A stretch of 64,000 nt of DNA from Aurantimonas sp036549475 (GTDB lineage Bacteria; Pseudomonadota; Alphaproteobacteria; Rhizobiales; Rhizobiaceae). The position numbers were made by a program, and so were the translations under genes. The first letter of the stretch is position 1, and each line of letters starts with the position of its first letter. Positions 55,748-63,927 of this stretch are shown piece by piece. The notes under the pieces were generated by a model, which did no database searches, was not told the DNA's origin, and saw only the letters and a list, made by a program, of their open reading frames with translations. Location of the stretch: contig NZ_JAZHLI010000014.1 in assembly GCF_036549475.1 (NCBI RefSeq), forward strand, positions 25,789 to 89,788, written 5' to 3'.

Positions 55748-56050
55748 ATGCCTGTTCAGACGCTGGATTCCCGGGCAAGGCGCGCACGGCACTGGGCTCG
55801 GGACGTCGATGTGACCGAAATCCTGCAGGTCGACATTGCCAGCCGCGAGATCACGGTGCGCGACGCAGCCGGGCCGCGCACCATCCCGGTCCGCGAAGGC
55901 TTCTTCATGCGCGCGATTCCGCGGCCGGGCGACTGCCTGATCACCTATGCCGACGGTCACATGTCCCATGCGCGCACATGGCCGAAAGCGATCGCCAACT
56001 CCAACGCCGCGCCGTCTTCGACGCAGACCGGGCACGCCGCCAGCGTCTGA
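55748..56050 (+). CDS. Small hypothetical protein, 100 aa
   Basis: I do not recognise this protein. The ATG is preceded by an excellent GGAGGAGGGAGAG site, which is the main support for the gene. The product begins basic (RARRARHWARD), then shows short alternating hydrophobic segments (VTEILQVDIASREITVRD) suggesting a small beta domain, and ends in a low-complexity Ser/Ala tail. There is no signal peptide or membrane helix. It sits between rpe and the convergent guaB gene. Confidence 0.6.
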   Translation: MPVQTLDSRARRARHWARDVDVTEILQVDIASREITVRDAAGPRTIPVREGFFMRAIPRPGDCLITYADGHMSHARTWPKAIANSNAAPSSTQTGHAASV

Positions 56051-56062
56051 CCTTGCGGTCAG
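56047..56062. terminator. Short hairpin between the 100-aa gene and guaB
   Basis: A 6-bp stem (CTGACC-TTGC-GGTCAG) overlaps the stop codon of the plus-strand gene and lies about 35 bp beyond the guaB stop on the minus strand. It may be a bidirectional terminator, weak by length. Confidence 0.35.
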
Positions 56063-56096
56063 GCGGTCCCGCCGGAGACGGATGCGCTCTGACTGC

Positions 56097-57602
56097 CTAG
56101 ACGAGCTGGCCCGGATAGTTCGGGCTCTCGCGGGTGATCGTCACGTCATGGGCGTGGCTTTCGCGCAGGCCCGCATTGGAGATGCGCACGAAGGTCGCTT
56201 CGCGGCGGAAATCTTCCAGGGTCGCCGAACCGACATAGCCCATCGCCGCCCGCAGGCCGCCGGTGAGCTGGTGCAGCACCGCTGCCACCTGGCCCTTGTA
56301 GGCCACCTGACCTTCGATGCCTTCCGGCACCAGCTTCAGCGTATCGCGGACTTCCGCCTGGAAGTAGCGGTCGGCGGAGCCGCGCGCCATCGCGCCGACC
56401 GAGCCCATGCCGCGATAGGCTTTGTACGACCGGCCCTGATGCAGATAGATCTCGCCGGGGCTCTCGTCGGTTCCCGCCAGCAGCGAGCCGATCATCGCCG
56501 CCGATGCGCCGGCCGCCAGAGCCTTAGCGAGGTCACCGGAGAACTTGATGCCGCCATCGGCGATGACCGGGATGCCGGCCTTGTCGGCCTCTTCCGCCGC
56601 ACCCATGATCGCCGAGAGCTGCGGCATGCCGACGCCCGCCACGATGCGGGTGGTGCAGATGGAGCCCGGCCCGATGCCGACCTTGACGCCGTCGGCGCCC
56701 GCGTCGATCAGCGCCTTGGTGCCGTCGGGGGTCGCCACGTTGCCGGCAAGGATCTGCACCTGGTTCGACATGCGCTTCACCCGCGCGACGGCGTCCAGCA
56801 CCTTCTGGGAATGGCCGTGCGCCGTGTCGATGACGAGGAGGTCGATGCCGGCGTCGATCAGCCGCTCGGCGCGTTCGAAACCGTCGTCGCCGACGCTGGT
56901 GGCGGCTGCCGCGAGCAACCGGCCGTGAGCGTCCTTGGATGCGCTCGGATTGAGCTGGGTCTTCTCGATGTCCTTGACGGTGATCAGCCCGATGCAATGC
57001 TGGTTGTCGTCGACGACCACCAGCTTCTCGATGCGGTGGTGGTGCAGGAGACGCTTGGCTTCGTCCTGGTCGACATTGTCGCGGACGGTGATCAGCCGGT
57101 CCTTGGTCATCAGCTCGTGGATCGGCTGACGGTCGTCGGAGGCAAAGCGCACGTCGCGATTCGTCAGGATGCCGACGAGCCGGCCGCGATTCTGGCCGCC
57201 GGAGCCGCCATTCTCGACGACCGGGATGCCGGAGATATGGTGCAGGTTCATCAGCGCGCGGGCGTCGCCGAGCGTCGCGTCCGGTCCGATCGTCACCGGA
57301 TTGACGACCATGCCGCTCTCGAACTTCTTGACCTGCCGTACTTCCTCGGCCTGCTCGACCGGCGTCAGATTGCGGTGGATGACGCCGATGCCGCCGGCCT
57401 GCGCCATGGCGATGGCGAGACGCGCCTCGGTAACGGTGTCCATCGCCGCCGACAGGATCGGTATGTTGAGCTTCAGCGTGCGGGTGATCGCGGTGCGCAC
57501 GTCGACCTGGCCCGGCATGACTTCCGAATGCCCCGGCTGCAGCAGCACGTCGTCGAAGGTCAGCGCTGTGATGCCGGTTGCGGTCTCGATGATGCGGGCC
57601 AT
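56097..57602 (-). CDS. guaB: Inosine-5'-monophosphate dehydrogenase
   Basis: GuaB oxidises IMP to XMP, the committed step of GMP synthesis. ATG 57602 gives 501 aa. The TIM-barrel halves flank a CBS-domain pair (about residues 95-220). The catalytic Cys is in GIGPGSICTTRIVAGVG, and the GRSYKAYRGMGS flap motif is present. The N-terminal ALTFDDVLLQPGHSEV is family-typical. It appears to be monocistronic, with 440 bp upstream. Confidence 0.96.
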   Translation of the reverse strand: MARIIETATGITALTFDDVLLQPGHSEVMPGQVDVRTAITRTLKLNIPILSAAMDTVTEARLAIAMAQAGGIGVIHRNLTPVEQAEEVRQVKKFESGMVVNPVTIGPDATLGDARALMNLHHISGIPVVENGGSGGQNRGRLVGILTNRDVRFASDDRQPIHELMTKDRLITVRDNVDQDEAKRLLHHHRIEKLVVVDDNQHCIGLITVKDIEKTQLNPSASKDAHGRLLAAAATSVGDDGFERAERLIDAGIDLLVIDTAHGHSQKVLDAVARVKRMSNQVQILAGNVATPDGTKALIDAGADGVKVGIGPGSICTTRIVAGVGMPQLSAIMGAAEEADKAGIPVIADGGIKFSGDLAKALAAGASAAMIGSLLAGTDESPGEIYLHQGRSYKAYRGMGSVGAMARGSADRYFQAEVRDTLKLVPEGIEGQVAYKGQVAAVLHQLTGGLRAAMGYVGSATLEDFRREATFVRISNAGLRESHAHDVTITRESPNYPGQLV

Positions 57603-58042
57603 GCCAGTCCTCTTGAACGATGCGTCCGCCGGCAGGAGCGCGAGTCGGCGGGAGAAGGATTGGCAAGGGCTGCTAGCATGCCAACATGACATTGGAAAGC
57701 GCGCGCCCTTGTCGTCCCGTCGCGGTCGCTTGACGCATTCGGCGACCTCTGGAAGGTCTCCGGGTGGTCGGGTGAGAGTCGGTATCGCGTGTACATCGCC
57801 GACAGACGGTTCAGGGCGCTAGGACCGGCATCCTCATGATTGCCGCGTTGGGGGCAGAGGCGATTGCGGCGACGTGCGAGAGCTACGGCAGTTGCCGCGA
57901 GGCCGCCGTGGAATGGTGCGCCGGCCAGCATCTCGCGCTGATCGCGGTCTCCGCGGACGTGTCGCCTGTCGTTGGACGAGCCCTTCGTCGGGAGGGCAGG
58001 GCCGATGACGGCCCCGCTCCATGTACCTGAACGCGGCGCCGA
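57603..58042. other. 440-bp intergenic stretch upstream of guaB
   Basis: I see no convincing gene. A 64-codon plus-strand frame near 57836-58030 lacks a ribosome-binding site and family resemblance. The GTTGGCATGCTAGCA stretch near 57680 (minus strand) is the likeliest place for the guaB promoter. Confidence 0.45.
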
Positions 58043-59080
58043 TCAGGCGTCGGCTTCGACATCCAGCTGATAGGTCTCCGGAATGAACCGGTAGCCGCCG
58101 CCTTCGAGCTTCTCGGCATAGCCGATCGCCGGGAAGGGCATGTGATAGCCGATGAAGGGGATGCGCTCCTCGGCGACGCGGTCGAAGACACGCCTGCGGG
58201 TCGCGGCGGCCGCAGCCTTGTCCATGTCGAACCGCACTTCCCACTCCGGCTTCTGCAGCGAGGCGACGAAGTGATTGGCGGTATCGGCGGTCAGCCAAAG
58301 CCGCTGCCCGCCCGAAGCAACCTCGAAGATCATGTGGCCGGGCGAGTGGCCGAAGGCCTCCATCGCGGTAATGCCGGACACGACTTCGTCACCCTCTGCC
58401 ACGAAGCTCATCTTGTCCTTCAGCGGCACGACCATCTGTTCGACCAGCCTGGCATTGCCGGCGCGGTCGCCGTTCATGGCCTCCTGCGACGTCCACCAGT
58501 CGAACTCCGTCTGCCCCGCCACGTAGCGGGCATTGCCGAAAGTCGGCTCGCCGCCGGTCATCAGTCCCTGGATGTGGTCGCCGTGGAAGTGGGTCAGCAC
58601 CACGATGGTCACGTCGTCCGGACTGTAGCCGGCCTCGGCCATCCGCTCGACCAGCTTGCCGAAGCCGTTTTCCCTGCCGGATTCGCCGAAGCCGGTGTCG
58701 AACAGGACCAGATTGTCGTCGAGCTCGACGAGCACCGGCGTGAAGCCGTTCACGAACTGGTTTTCCGGCAGATAGTTCGCGCGCATCAGCTCGGCCATCG
58801 CTTCCTGGCTCTGGTCCGCACCGAAGGTCGGGTAGGGGCCTTCGCCGGGGCGCATCCCGTCCAGGATCGTGGTGATGCGGGCATCGCCGATTTCCACCCG
58901 GTGCCAGCCGGGCGAGGGCATCCGGGCCCGTTCGCTCGCGGCCTCGGCGGCCGTCGACGTGTCCTGGGCGGAGGCCGAGCGGCCCTGCAGGAGGCCGGTC
59001 ACCGCCGCGCCACCGGCGGCGGCCAGTTGCAGCGCGGTGCGGCGGCTGAAGGTGGATCGTCCGTCGGTCTCGTTGCTCAT
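58043..59080 (-). CDS. Tat-exported metallo-beta-lactamase-fold hydrolase
   Basis: The 345-aa product begins with a twin-arginine signal (STFSRRTALQLAAAGGAAV, cleavage likely after ASA near residue 38), so it should act in the periplasm in folded, metal-loaded form. The binuclear zinc motif HFHGDH is near residue 160, with GHSPGHM and TADTANH further on. Overall it resembles lactonase-like hydrolases, but the substrate is not evident. A GAGG site precedes ATG 59080. Confidence 0.82.
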   Translation of the reverse strand: MSNETDGRSTFSRRTALQLAAAGGAAVTGLLQGRSASAQDTSTAAEAASERARMPSPGWHRVEIGDARITTILDGMRPGEGPYPTFGADQSQEAMAELMRANYLPENQFVNGFTPVLVELDDNLVLFDTGFGESGRENGFGKLVERMAEAGYSPDDVTIVVLTHFHGDHIQGLMTGGEPTFGNARYVAGQTEFDWWTSQEAMNGDRAGNARLVEQMVVPLKDKMSFVAEGDEVVSGITAMEAFGHSPGHMIFEVASGGQRLWLTADTANHFVASLQKPEWEVRFDMDKAAAAATRRRVFDRVAEERIPFIGYHMPFPAIGYAEKLEGGGYRFIPETYQLDVEADA

Positions 59081-59275
59081 GAATACCTCGTATTGCTGTG
59101 GAAGATCGGGGTGATGTTTCGTGCGCGAGAGCAACTGGCATCTGTACCCCGACAGGCAACCTTGTGCACGGCTTGTTGAAGATGGATCCGGCCGCGACCT
59201 CCCATTTCCGCCGATCCTGCCCTATCTCCTGGGCGGATTACCCAGCCCGCCTTACCGCACATCCGGGGTCAACAG

Positions 59276-60664
59276 TTGAACCGCATCGTTCCGGTCGTGC
59301 TCGCCGTCGCACTGTTCATGGAGAACATGGACTCCACGGTGATCGCCACCTCGCTTCCGGCGATCGCCGCCGACATCGGCACGAGCCCGATCGCGCTGAA
59401 GCTCGCCTTGACGAGCTATTACGTGGCGCTGGGGGTGTTCATCCCGATTTCCGGGCGGATCGCCGACCATTGGGGGCCCAAGCTCGTCTTCCGGCTCGCC
59501 ATCGCTGTCTTCGTCGTCGGCTCGCTGGCCTGCGCCATGGCGGATTCGCTCGGCGGTTTCGTCGTCGCCCGCTTCGTCCAGGGCATGGGCGGCGCGATGA
59601 TGACGCCGGTGGGGCGGCTTCTCCTGGTGCGGGCGGTGCCGAAATCCGACCTGGTCAGCGCCATGGCCTGGTTCACCATTCCGGCCCTGATCGGCCCCCT
59701 GATCGGACCGCCCGTCGGCGGCGCCATCGCCACCTACGCGGACTGGCGCTGGATCTTCCTGATCAACCTGCCGATCGGGATCGCCGGCATCCTTCTGGCG
59801 ACGCGCTACCTGCCGAAGGTCGACCGGGTCGCCGGCGTGCATTTCGACTGGCCGGGCTTCGCCCTTTCGGGCTTTGCCTGCGCCGGTATCGTCTTCGGCT
59901 TCTCTGTGGTCTCGCTGCCGGCCCTGCCGCCGGCGGTCGGCGTCGGCATGGCGCTCGCCGGCGCGGTCTCCGCGGGGCTGTTCGTGCGCCATGCCCGCCG
60001 CGTCGAGCAGCCGGTGCTGCGCCTGGAGTTGTTGCGGATTCCGACGCTGCGCGCGGCGGTCACCGGTGGCACGCTGTTTCGCATCGGCTCGGGCGCGGTG
60101 CCGTTCCTGTTGCCGCTGATGCTGCAGCTCGGCTTCGGCTACACGCCGCTGCAGTCCGGTCTGGTCACCTGTGTCGCCATCGGCGGCGCCATGGGGATGA
60201 AACTCCTGGCCAAGCCGATCCTCAAGCGCTTCGGGTTCCGCACCACCCTGATCGTGACGACGATCGTCGGCGGATTGCTGACGGCGGCGCTCGGCTTCTA
60301 TCGTCCCGACGCGCCGATCGCGGTGCTCCTGATGGTGCTGCTCGTCGGCGGCTTCTTCCGCTCGCTGTTCTTCACCTCGATCAACGCGCTGGCCTTCGCC
60401 GACGTGCCGCGTCAGGCGACCGGCGACGCGACGGCGATGATGGGGGCGTTGCAGCAGGTGGCGATCGCGACCGGCGTGGCGCTGGCAGGGGCTGTCCTGG
60501 AAATCGGCATGGTGGTGTCCGGCCGCGACGCCGCCAGCCCGGCCGACTTTTCCGCGGCCTTCCTCGTCGTCGGGCTCGTCACGGTGTCGGCCGCCGTCGC
60601 CTTCGTGCCGATGACGCGGGCGGCGGGCGGCGAGGTCTCCGGGCGCCGCGTCCCGGCGGAGTAG
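59276..60664 (+). CDS. MFS multidrug efflux transporter, DHA2-like
   Basis: The 462-aa inner-membrane protein has about 14 hydrophobic helices. It carries MFS motif A in SGRIADHWGPK near residue 58 and motif C in GPLIGPPVGG near residue 140, typical of proton-driven drug exporters. The N-terminal MDSTVIATSLPAIA segment matches the EmrB/QacA (DHA2) group. The start is TTG 59276; no better start was found. It diverges from the Tat hydrolase gene and converges on rlmE. Confidence 0.85.
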   Translation: MNRIVPVVLAVALFMENMDSTVIATSLPAIAADIGTSPIALKLALTSYYVALGVFIPISGRIADHWGPKLVFRLAIAVFVVGSLACAMADSLGGFVVARFVQGMGGAMMTPVGRLLLVRAVPKSDLVSAMAWFTIPALIGPLIGPPVGGAIATYADWRWIFLINLPIGIAGILLATRYLPKVDRVAGVHFDWPGFALSGFACAGIVFGFSVVSLPALPPAVGVGMALAGAVSAGLFVRHARRVEQPVLRLELLRIPTLRAAVTGGTLFRIGSGAVPFLLPLMLQLGFGYTPLQSGLVTCVAIGGAMGMKLLAKPILKRFGFRTTLIVTTIVGGLLTAALGFYRPDAPIAVLLMVLLVGGFFRSLFFTSINALAFADVPRQATGDATAMMGALQQVAIATGVALAGAVLEIGMVVSGRDAASPADFSAAFLVVGLVTVSAAVAFVPMTRAAGGEVSGRRVPAE

Positions 60665-60716
60665 GGGCGCGGGGGATCCCAACGCTTCGGGCGGACGGGA
60701 ACCGCCTGCGCGCCCC
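60664..60716. terminator. Convergent terminator between the MFS gene and rlmE
   Basis: An 8-bp outer stem (GGGGCGCG with CGCGCCCC) surrounds an inner 5-bp stem (GGCGG with CCGCC). It fills nearly the whole 55-bp gap between two convergent genes, so it could terminate both. Confidence 0.5.
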
Positions 60717-60719
60717 GCC

Positions 60720-61487
60720 TCAGCCGAGCGGGCCGGCGTCCTCGTCGGCCTGGTCGTGGATCCGGGGATCCTCGGCCGCGTCGGCCAGCTCCTCGATCTC
60801 GGCCCGCTTGCCCTTGAAGCTCTTGGCGAGGATGTAGAGTTCGACCGATCCTTCGCGCGAGGCGGGCGGCTTGACGTGGTGGACGCTGACGAAATGCCGC
60901 TTGAGCAGCGTCAGGAGTTCGCGCTCGGTTCCGCCCTGGAAGGTCTTGGCGAGGAAATGCCCGCCCGGCTTCAGGGTGCGGATGGCGAAGTCCGCCGCGA
61001 CGTCGCAGAGATGCATGGTGCGGATATGGTCGGTCGGGCGATGGCCGGTGGTGGGCGCGGCCAGGTCTGACAGGACGATGTCCGGCGCGTCGCCCAGGGT
61101 CTCCATCAGCTTGTCGGGCGCCGCATCGTCGAGAAAGTCCATGAGCAGGATGGTCGCGCCGGGGACCGGCTCGACGGTCAGATAGTCGATGCCGACGACG
61201 CGCACGTCCTCTGCCGACGATCCCGTGCGCTCCACCGCCACCTGGCACCAGCCGCCCGGCGCCGCGCCCAGGTCGACGATCCGGTGGCCGGGCTTGAGCA
61301 GCTTGTAGCGGTCGTCCATCTCGATCAGCTTGTAGGCCGCGCGCGAACGGTAGCCATCGGCCTTGGCGCGCCGGACATAGGGATCGTTGAGCTGGCGCTC
61401 GAGCCAGCGCCGGGACGAAACCTTGAGCCCGCGCTTCTTCTTGACCCTGACGGTCATGCCTCGACTGTCGCTGCGTCCGCCGGTCAT
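60720..61487 (-). CDS. rlmE: 23S rRNA 2'-O-ribose U2552 methyltransferase RlmE (RrmJ/FtsJ)
   Basis: RlmE methylates U2552 in the ribosomal A-loop late in 50S assembly. The 255-aa product has the SAM-binding motif DLGAAPGGWCQVA near residue 74. The catalytic K-D-K-E tetrad is visible in SRAAYKLIE, LSDLAAPTTGH, HFLAKTFQG and REGSVELY. It has a basic N-terminus and an acidic C-terminal tail. Its ATG overlaps the ppx stop by 4 bp (ATGA). Confidence 0.94.
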   Translation of the reverse strand: MTGGRSDSRGMTVRVKKKRGLKVSSRRWLERQLNDPYVRRAKADGYRSRAAYKLIEMDDRYKLLKPGHRIVDLGAAPGGWCQVAVERTGSSAEDVRVVGIDYLTVEPVPGATILLMDFLDDAAPDKLMETLGDAPDIVLSDLAAPTTGHRPTDHIRTMHLCDVAADFAIRTLKPGGHFLAKTFQGGTERELLTLLKRHFVSVHHVKPPASREGSVELYILAKSFKGKRAEIEELADAAEDPRIHDQADEDAGPLG

Positions 61488-63313
61488 GTCGCGTTGTTCC
61501 TTGTCGTATCCCTGCGGCGCCAGACGCCGTCAGCGACCATCATTTCCATCAGAAGGCCCTCGCGCAGGCCGCGGTCGGCCACCCGAAGGGTTGGGGCCGG
61601 CCAGACCCTGCGGATCGCCTGCAGGATCGCGCAGCCCGCCAGTACCAGATCGGCGCGATCGCTGCCGATGCAAGGGTTGGCGATGCGCTCCTCGAAGCTC
61701 CAGCCGGCGATGCGCGCGACCAGCTCGTCGGCCTCCAGATCGGTCAGCCAGAGCCCGTCGACCTGGCGCCGGTCGTAGCGCTCGAGCTTCAGATGCACGC
61801 CGGCCAGGGTGGTGACCGTGCCGGAGGTGCCCAGGAGATGGAAGCGATCGGTGCCGACCAGCGAGCCGAGCTTGTCGCGGCCGGCAAAGCCGTGGATCAT
61901 CTCCACGGTCTCCGAAATCATCGTCTCGAAGATCTCGGGCGTCACGTCGCGGCCGCCATGGCGCTCGGCCAGCGTCACCACGCCGACCGGCAGCGAGGTC
62001 CAGGCGACGATCTGCTTGGACAGGCGGCGGGTGTCGCGGCCGCGCAGGTCGAGCAGGGCGATCTCCGACGAGCCGCCGCCGATGTCGAACAGCACCGCCC
62101 CGCGGGCCGAGCGCTCGATCAGCGACCCGCATCCGGACACGGCCAGCCGCGCCTCGGTCTCGCGGGTGACGATTTCCAGTTCCAGCCCGGTCTCGCGCGC
62201 CACTTCCTCGATGAATTCGGCGCCGTTGGCCGCGGCCCGGCAGGCCTCCGTGGCGATCAGGCGGCAGCGCACGACGTCGCGGGCCGACAGCTTCTGGGCG
62301 CAGATCGACAGCGCGGCGATCGCCCGGTCCATGGCACCGCGCGACAGGCTGCCGGTGCGACTGAGACCTTCGCCGAGGCGCACGATGCGCGAGAAGGCGT
62401 CGATGACCCGGAATTGCCCCGGCCGCGTCGGGATGGCGATCAGCAGCCGGCAATTGTTGGTGCCGAGATCAAGGGCGGCATAGACCGGCGCACGACGCAC
62501 CGGTGCGGGCGCGTCTGCGGACGGGCTGGCATGGGCCTGGCGATCGGCCGCCGCTGGCGGGGAGGCGGCGTCCGCGCGCAGCTGGGACGACCCGGACTCC
62601 GCCACGACCGGCGCGGCCTGTTCGCCGGCTGCGGCGAAGCGGCGCGAGCGCCGGCGGCGCTGCTTCCTGGCGCCGCGCGGGCGCGCGTTGTCGCCGGCAG
62701 GGGCTTGGGCGCTTTCCTGCTCGGGCGCTGCGCTGCGGACTGCCGGTTCGGCGGAGGCAGCCGCGTTCTTCGCGGATTTGCGCCGCCGGCGTCGCTTGCG
62801 CTTGGTCAGCGGCGCGCCGTCGACGGGCTCGGGCGCATCGGCGCGCGCGGTCGGCGCCGACCCGATGTCAGGTTTGTGGTTCTTCGTCCGGTCCGTAGGC
62901 TCGCCCGTCGCCGCCCTGTCACGGGAAGGAGGCCGCCGCGCGGACCCGTCGCGGGACGCGTCCTGCGACGGCACGGGCCGTTGATCCACTCTGTTGGACC
63001 AGCCATCTCCCTCGTCGGCGCCTTGGCGGTCATGGCCTGCGGGCGCAGTCCGCCCGTTCAAGGCGTCCGACGTGCCGCCCTCCTGGCTGCGCGGGTTCTC
63101 CGCGCCCGGATTGTCGTCGCGCGGGACGTTACGCCCGGGTCCTGCGGCATCGGCGCTGGCACCTGCCGGCCGCTGAGACGACGCCATGCGTCCCGTGCCC
63201 GATGCGGCATCGGGCGAAGGGGTGTCCGCATGCGGACGATAGGCCGGGGCTCCGGGCCGTCCGGCTGGAATCAACGATGGACGCTTTCTCCCACCGATTT
63301 CATGGTCACTCAC
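61484..63313 (-). CDS. Ppx/GppA-family phosphatase with long Arg-rich N-terminal extension
   Basis: This family hydrolyses inorganic polyphosphate or pppGpp. The catalytic core (last 335 aa) shows the ASKHA phosphate motifs YAALDLGTNNCRLLIA, FDIGGGSSEIAL and LGTSGTVTTLAG, and lacks the C-terminal HD domain of E. coli Ppx. The roughly 270 residues before it are low-complexity and disordered, with two basic clusters (KRKRRRRRK and RKQRRRRSRR). I chose GTG 63313 after GGAGAG, giving 609 aa; ATG 63187 is an alternative. Translation is coupled to rlmE. Confidence 0.85.
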   Translation of the reverse strand: MSDHEIGGRKRPSLIPAGRPGAPAYRPHADTPSPDAASGTGRMASSQRPAGASADAAGPGRNVPRDDNPGAENPRSQEGGTSDALNGRTAPAGHDRQGADEGDGWSNRVDQRPVPSQDASRDGSARRPPSRDRAATGEPTDRTKNHKPDIGSAPTARADAPEPVDGAPLTKRKRRRRRKSAKNAAASAEPAVRSAAPEQESAQAPAGDNARPRGARKQRRRRSRRFAAAGEQAAPVVAESGSSQLRADAASPPAAADRQAHASPSADAPAPVRRAPVYAALDLGTNNCRLLIAIPTRPGQFRVIDAFSRIVRLGEGLSRTGSLSRGAMDRAIAALSICAQKLSARDVVRCRLIATEACRAAANGAEFIEEVARETGLELEIVTRETEARLAVSGCGSLIERSARGAVLFDIGGGSSEIALLDLRGRDTRRLSKQIVAWTSLPVGVVTLAERHGGRDVTPEIFETMISETVEMIHGFAGRDKLGSLVGTDRFHLLGTSGTVTTLAGVHLKLERYDRRQVDGLWLTDLEADELVARIAGWSFEERIANPCIGSDRADLVLAGCAILQAIRRVWPAPTLRVADRGLREGLLMEMMVADGVWRRRDTTRNNAT

Positions 63314-63565
63314 ACTGTCTCTCCGGCGCCGCGCTCTGTCGGGCAGCGCCTCAGTTTGCTGGGTTGGGCCGAGTGTACCAACCCCGGGAGCAGGCGCAAG
63401 GGTCGCCGCCGCGATGGGCATCGCCGACGGGCCGGCCCCTTGCGGCACCGCCTTGGTGGCCGGGCCCGCAGGCGGCGCGCGAATTTTTCCCCGGCAAGGG
63501 TTCACAGCCGCCCCTCGCATGGGTATATGGGGGGCGTCACGCCGGAGCGACGCTCGGCTGGCCGT

Positions 63566-63639
63566 TGGGGAATAGGTTAACGGTAGACCCACGGACTCTG
63601 ACTCCGTTAGTCCTGGTTCGAATCCAGGTTCCCCAGCCA
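63566..63639 (+). tRNA. tRNA-Gln (anticodon CTG)
   Basis: The 74-nt gene folds into a cloverleaf. The acceptor stem is TGGGGAA with TTCCCCA, and the discriminator G is followed by an encoded CCA. The anticodon stem is ACGGA/TCCGT with CTG at 63598-63600, and the T-loop is TTCGAAT. It reads CAG codons. It is the likely reason for a misleading open frame on the opposite strand, continuous with ppx. Confidence 0.95.
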
Positions 63640-63910
63640 CTCAAATCCACTCAAAACTCTGAAAAGCCTAGGGTTTCCCGACCTTGCGCGAGCCCGCGGT
63701 CTTGCGGCTCGTGGCCCGGAGCGGGGCCTTTCAGGCTGGAATCCGATACAGGTGCTGGATATGCAGTGGATATGGCATATCCACTGGAGTCGTCCCCATG
63801 CCCACTGTCGAGATGAAATTCGGCCCTACCGCTATGAAGCGCGCCTTGGCTGAGTCGGATGGGCGGCATCCATCGAATGCGCCGCTGGGTAACTGCTCAG
63901 GTGGCTGGCA
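63640..63910. other. Gene-poor segment right of tRNA-Gln, possible island edge
   Basis: It begins directly after the tRNA CCA with a short direct repeat (CCACTCAAAT, CCACTCAAAA). A perfect 10-bp inverted repeat with a 3-nt spacer, CAGTGGATAT-GGC-ATATCCACTG, lies at 63764-63786. A 41-codon plus-strand frame at 63798-63923 (starting MPTVEMKFGPTAMKRALAE) could be the N-terminal remnant of an integrase-like gene, but it is too short to identify. Confidence 0.4.
63764..63786. repeat. Inverted repeat, 10-bp arms with GGC spacer
   Basis: The arms CAGTGGATAT and ATATCCACTG are perfect. The dyad lies 12 bp before a short frame and 125 bp after the tRNA. It may be an operator or an integrase arm-type site. 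Confidence 0.5.
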
Positions 63911-63927
63911 TCAGAGGGTCTGAGCAG
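63893..63927. repeat. Inverted repeat, 8-bp arms, possible mobile element end
   Basis: CTGCTCAG at 63893-63900 and CTGAGCAG at 63920-63927 are perfect inverted copies around a 19-nt spacer that contains the stop of the minus-strand frame to the right. They may be a terminator stem for that gene or part of an IS end. Confidence 0.4.

Noticed and set aside
57836..58030. 64-codon plus-strand frame upstream of guaB
   Set aside because: No ribosome-binding site, no recognisable domain, and it is short enough to arise by chance in GC-rich DNA.
63314..63640. Upstream extension of ppx, including a peptide starting AGEPGFEPGLTESES
   Set aside because: This peptide is a known artefact from translating the complement of a tRNA gene; tRNA-Gln occupies that DNA.
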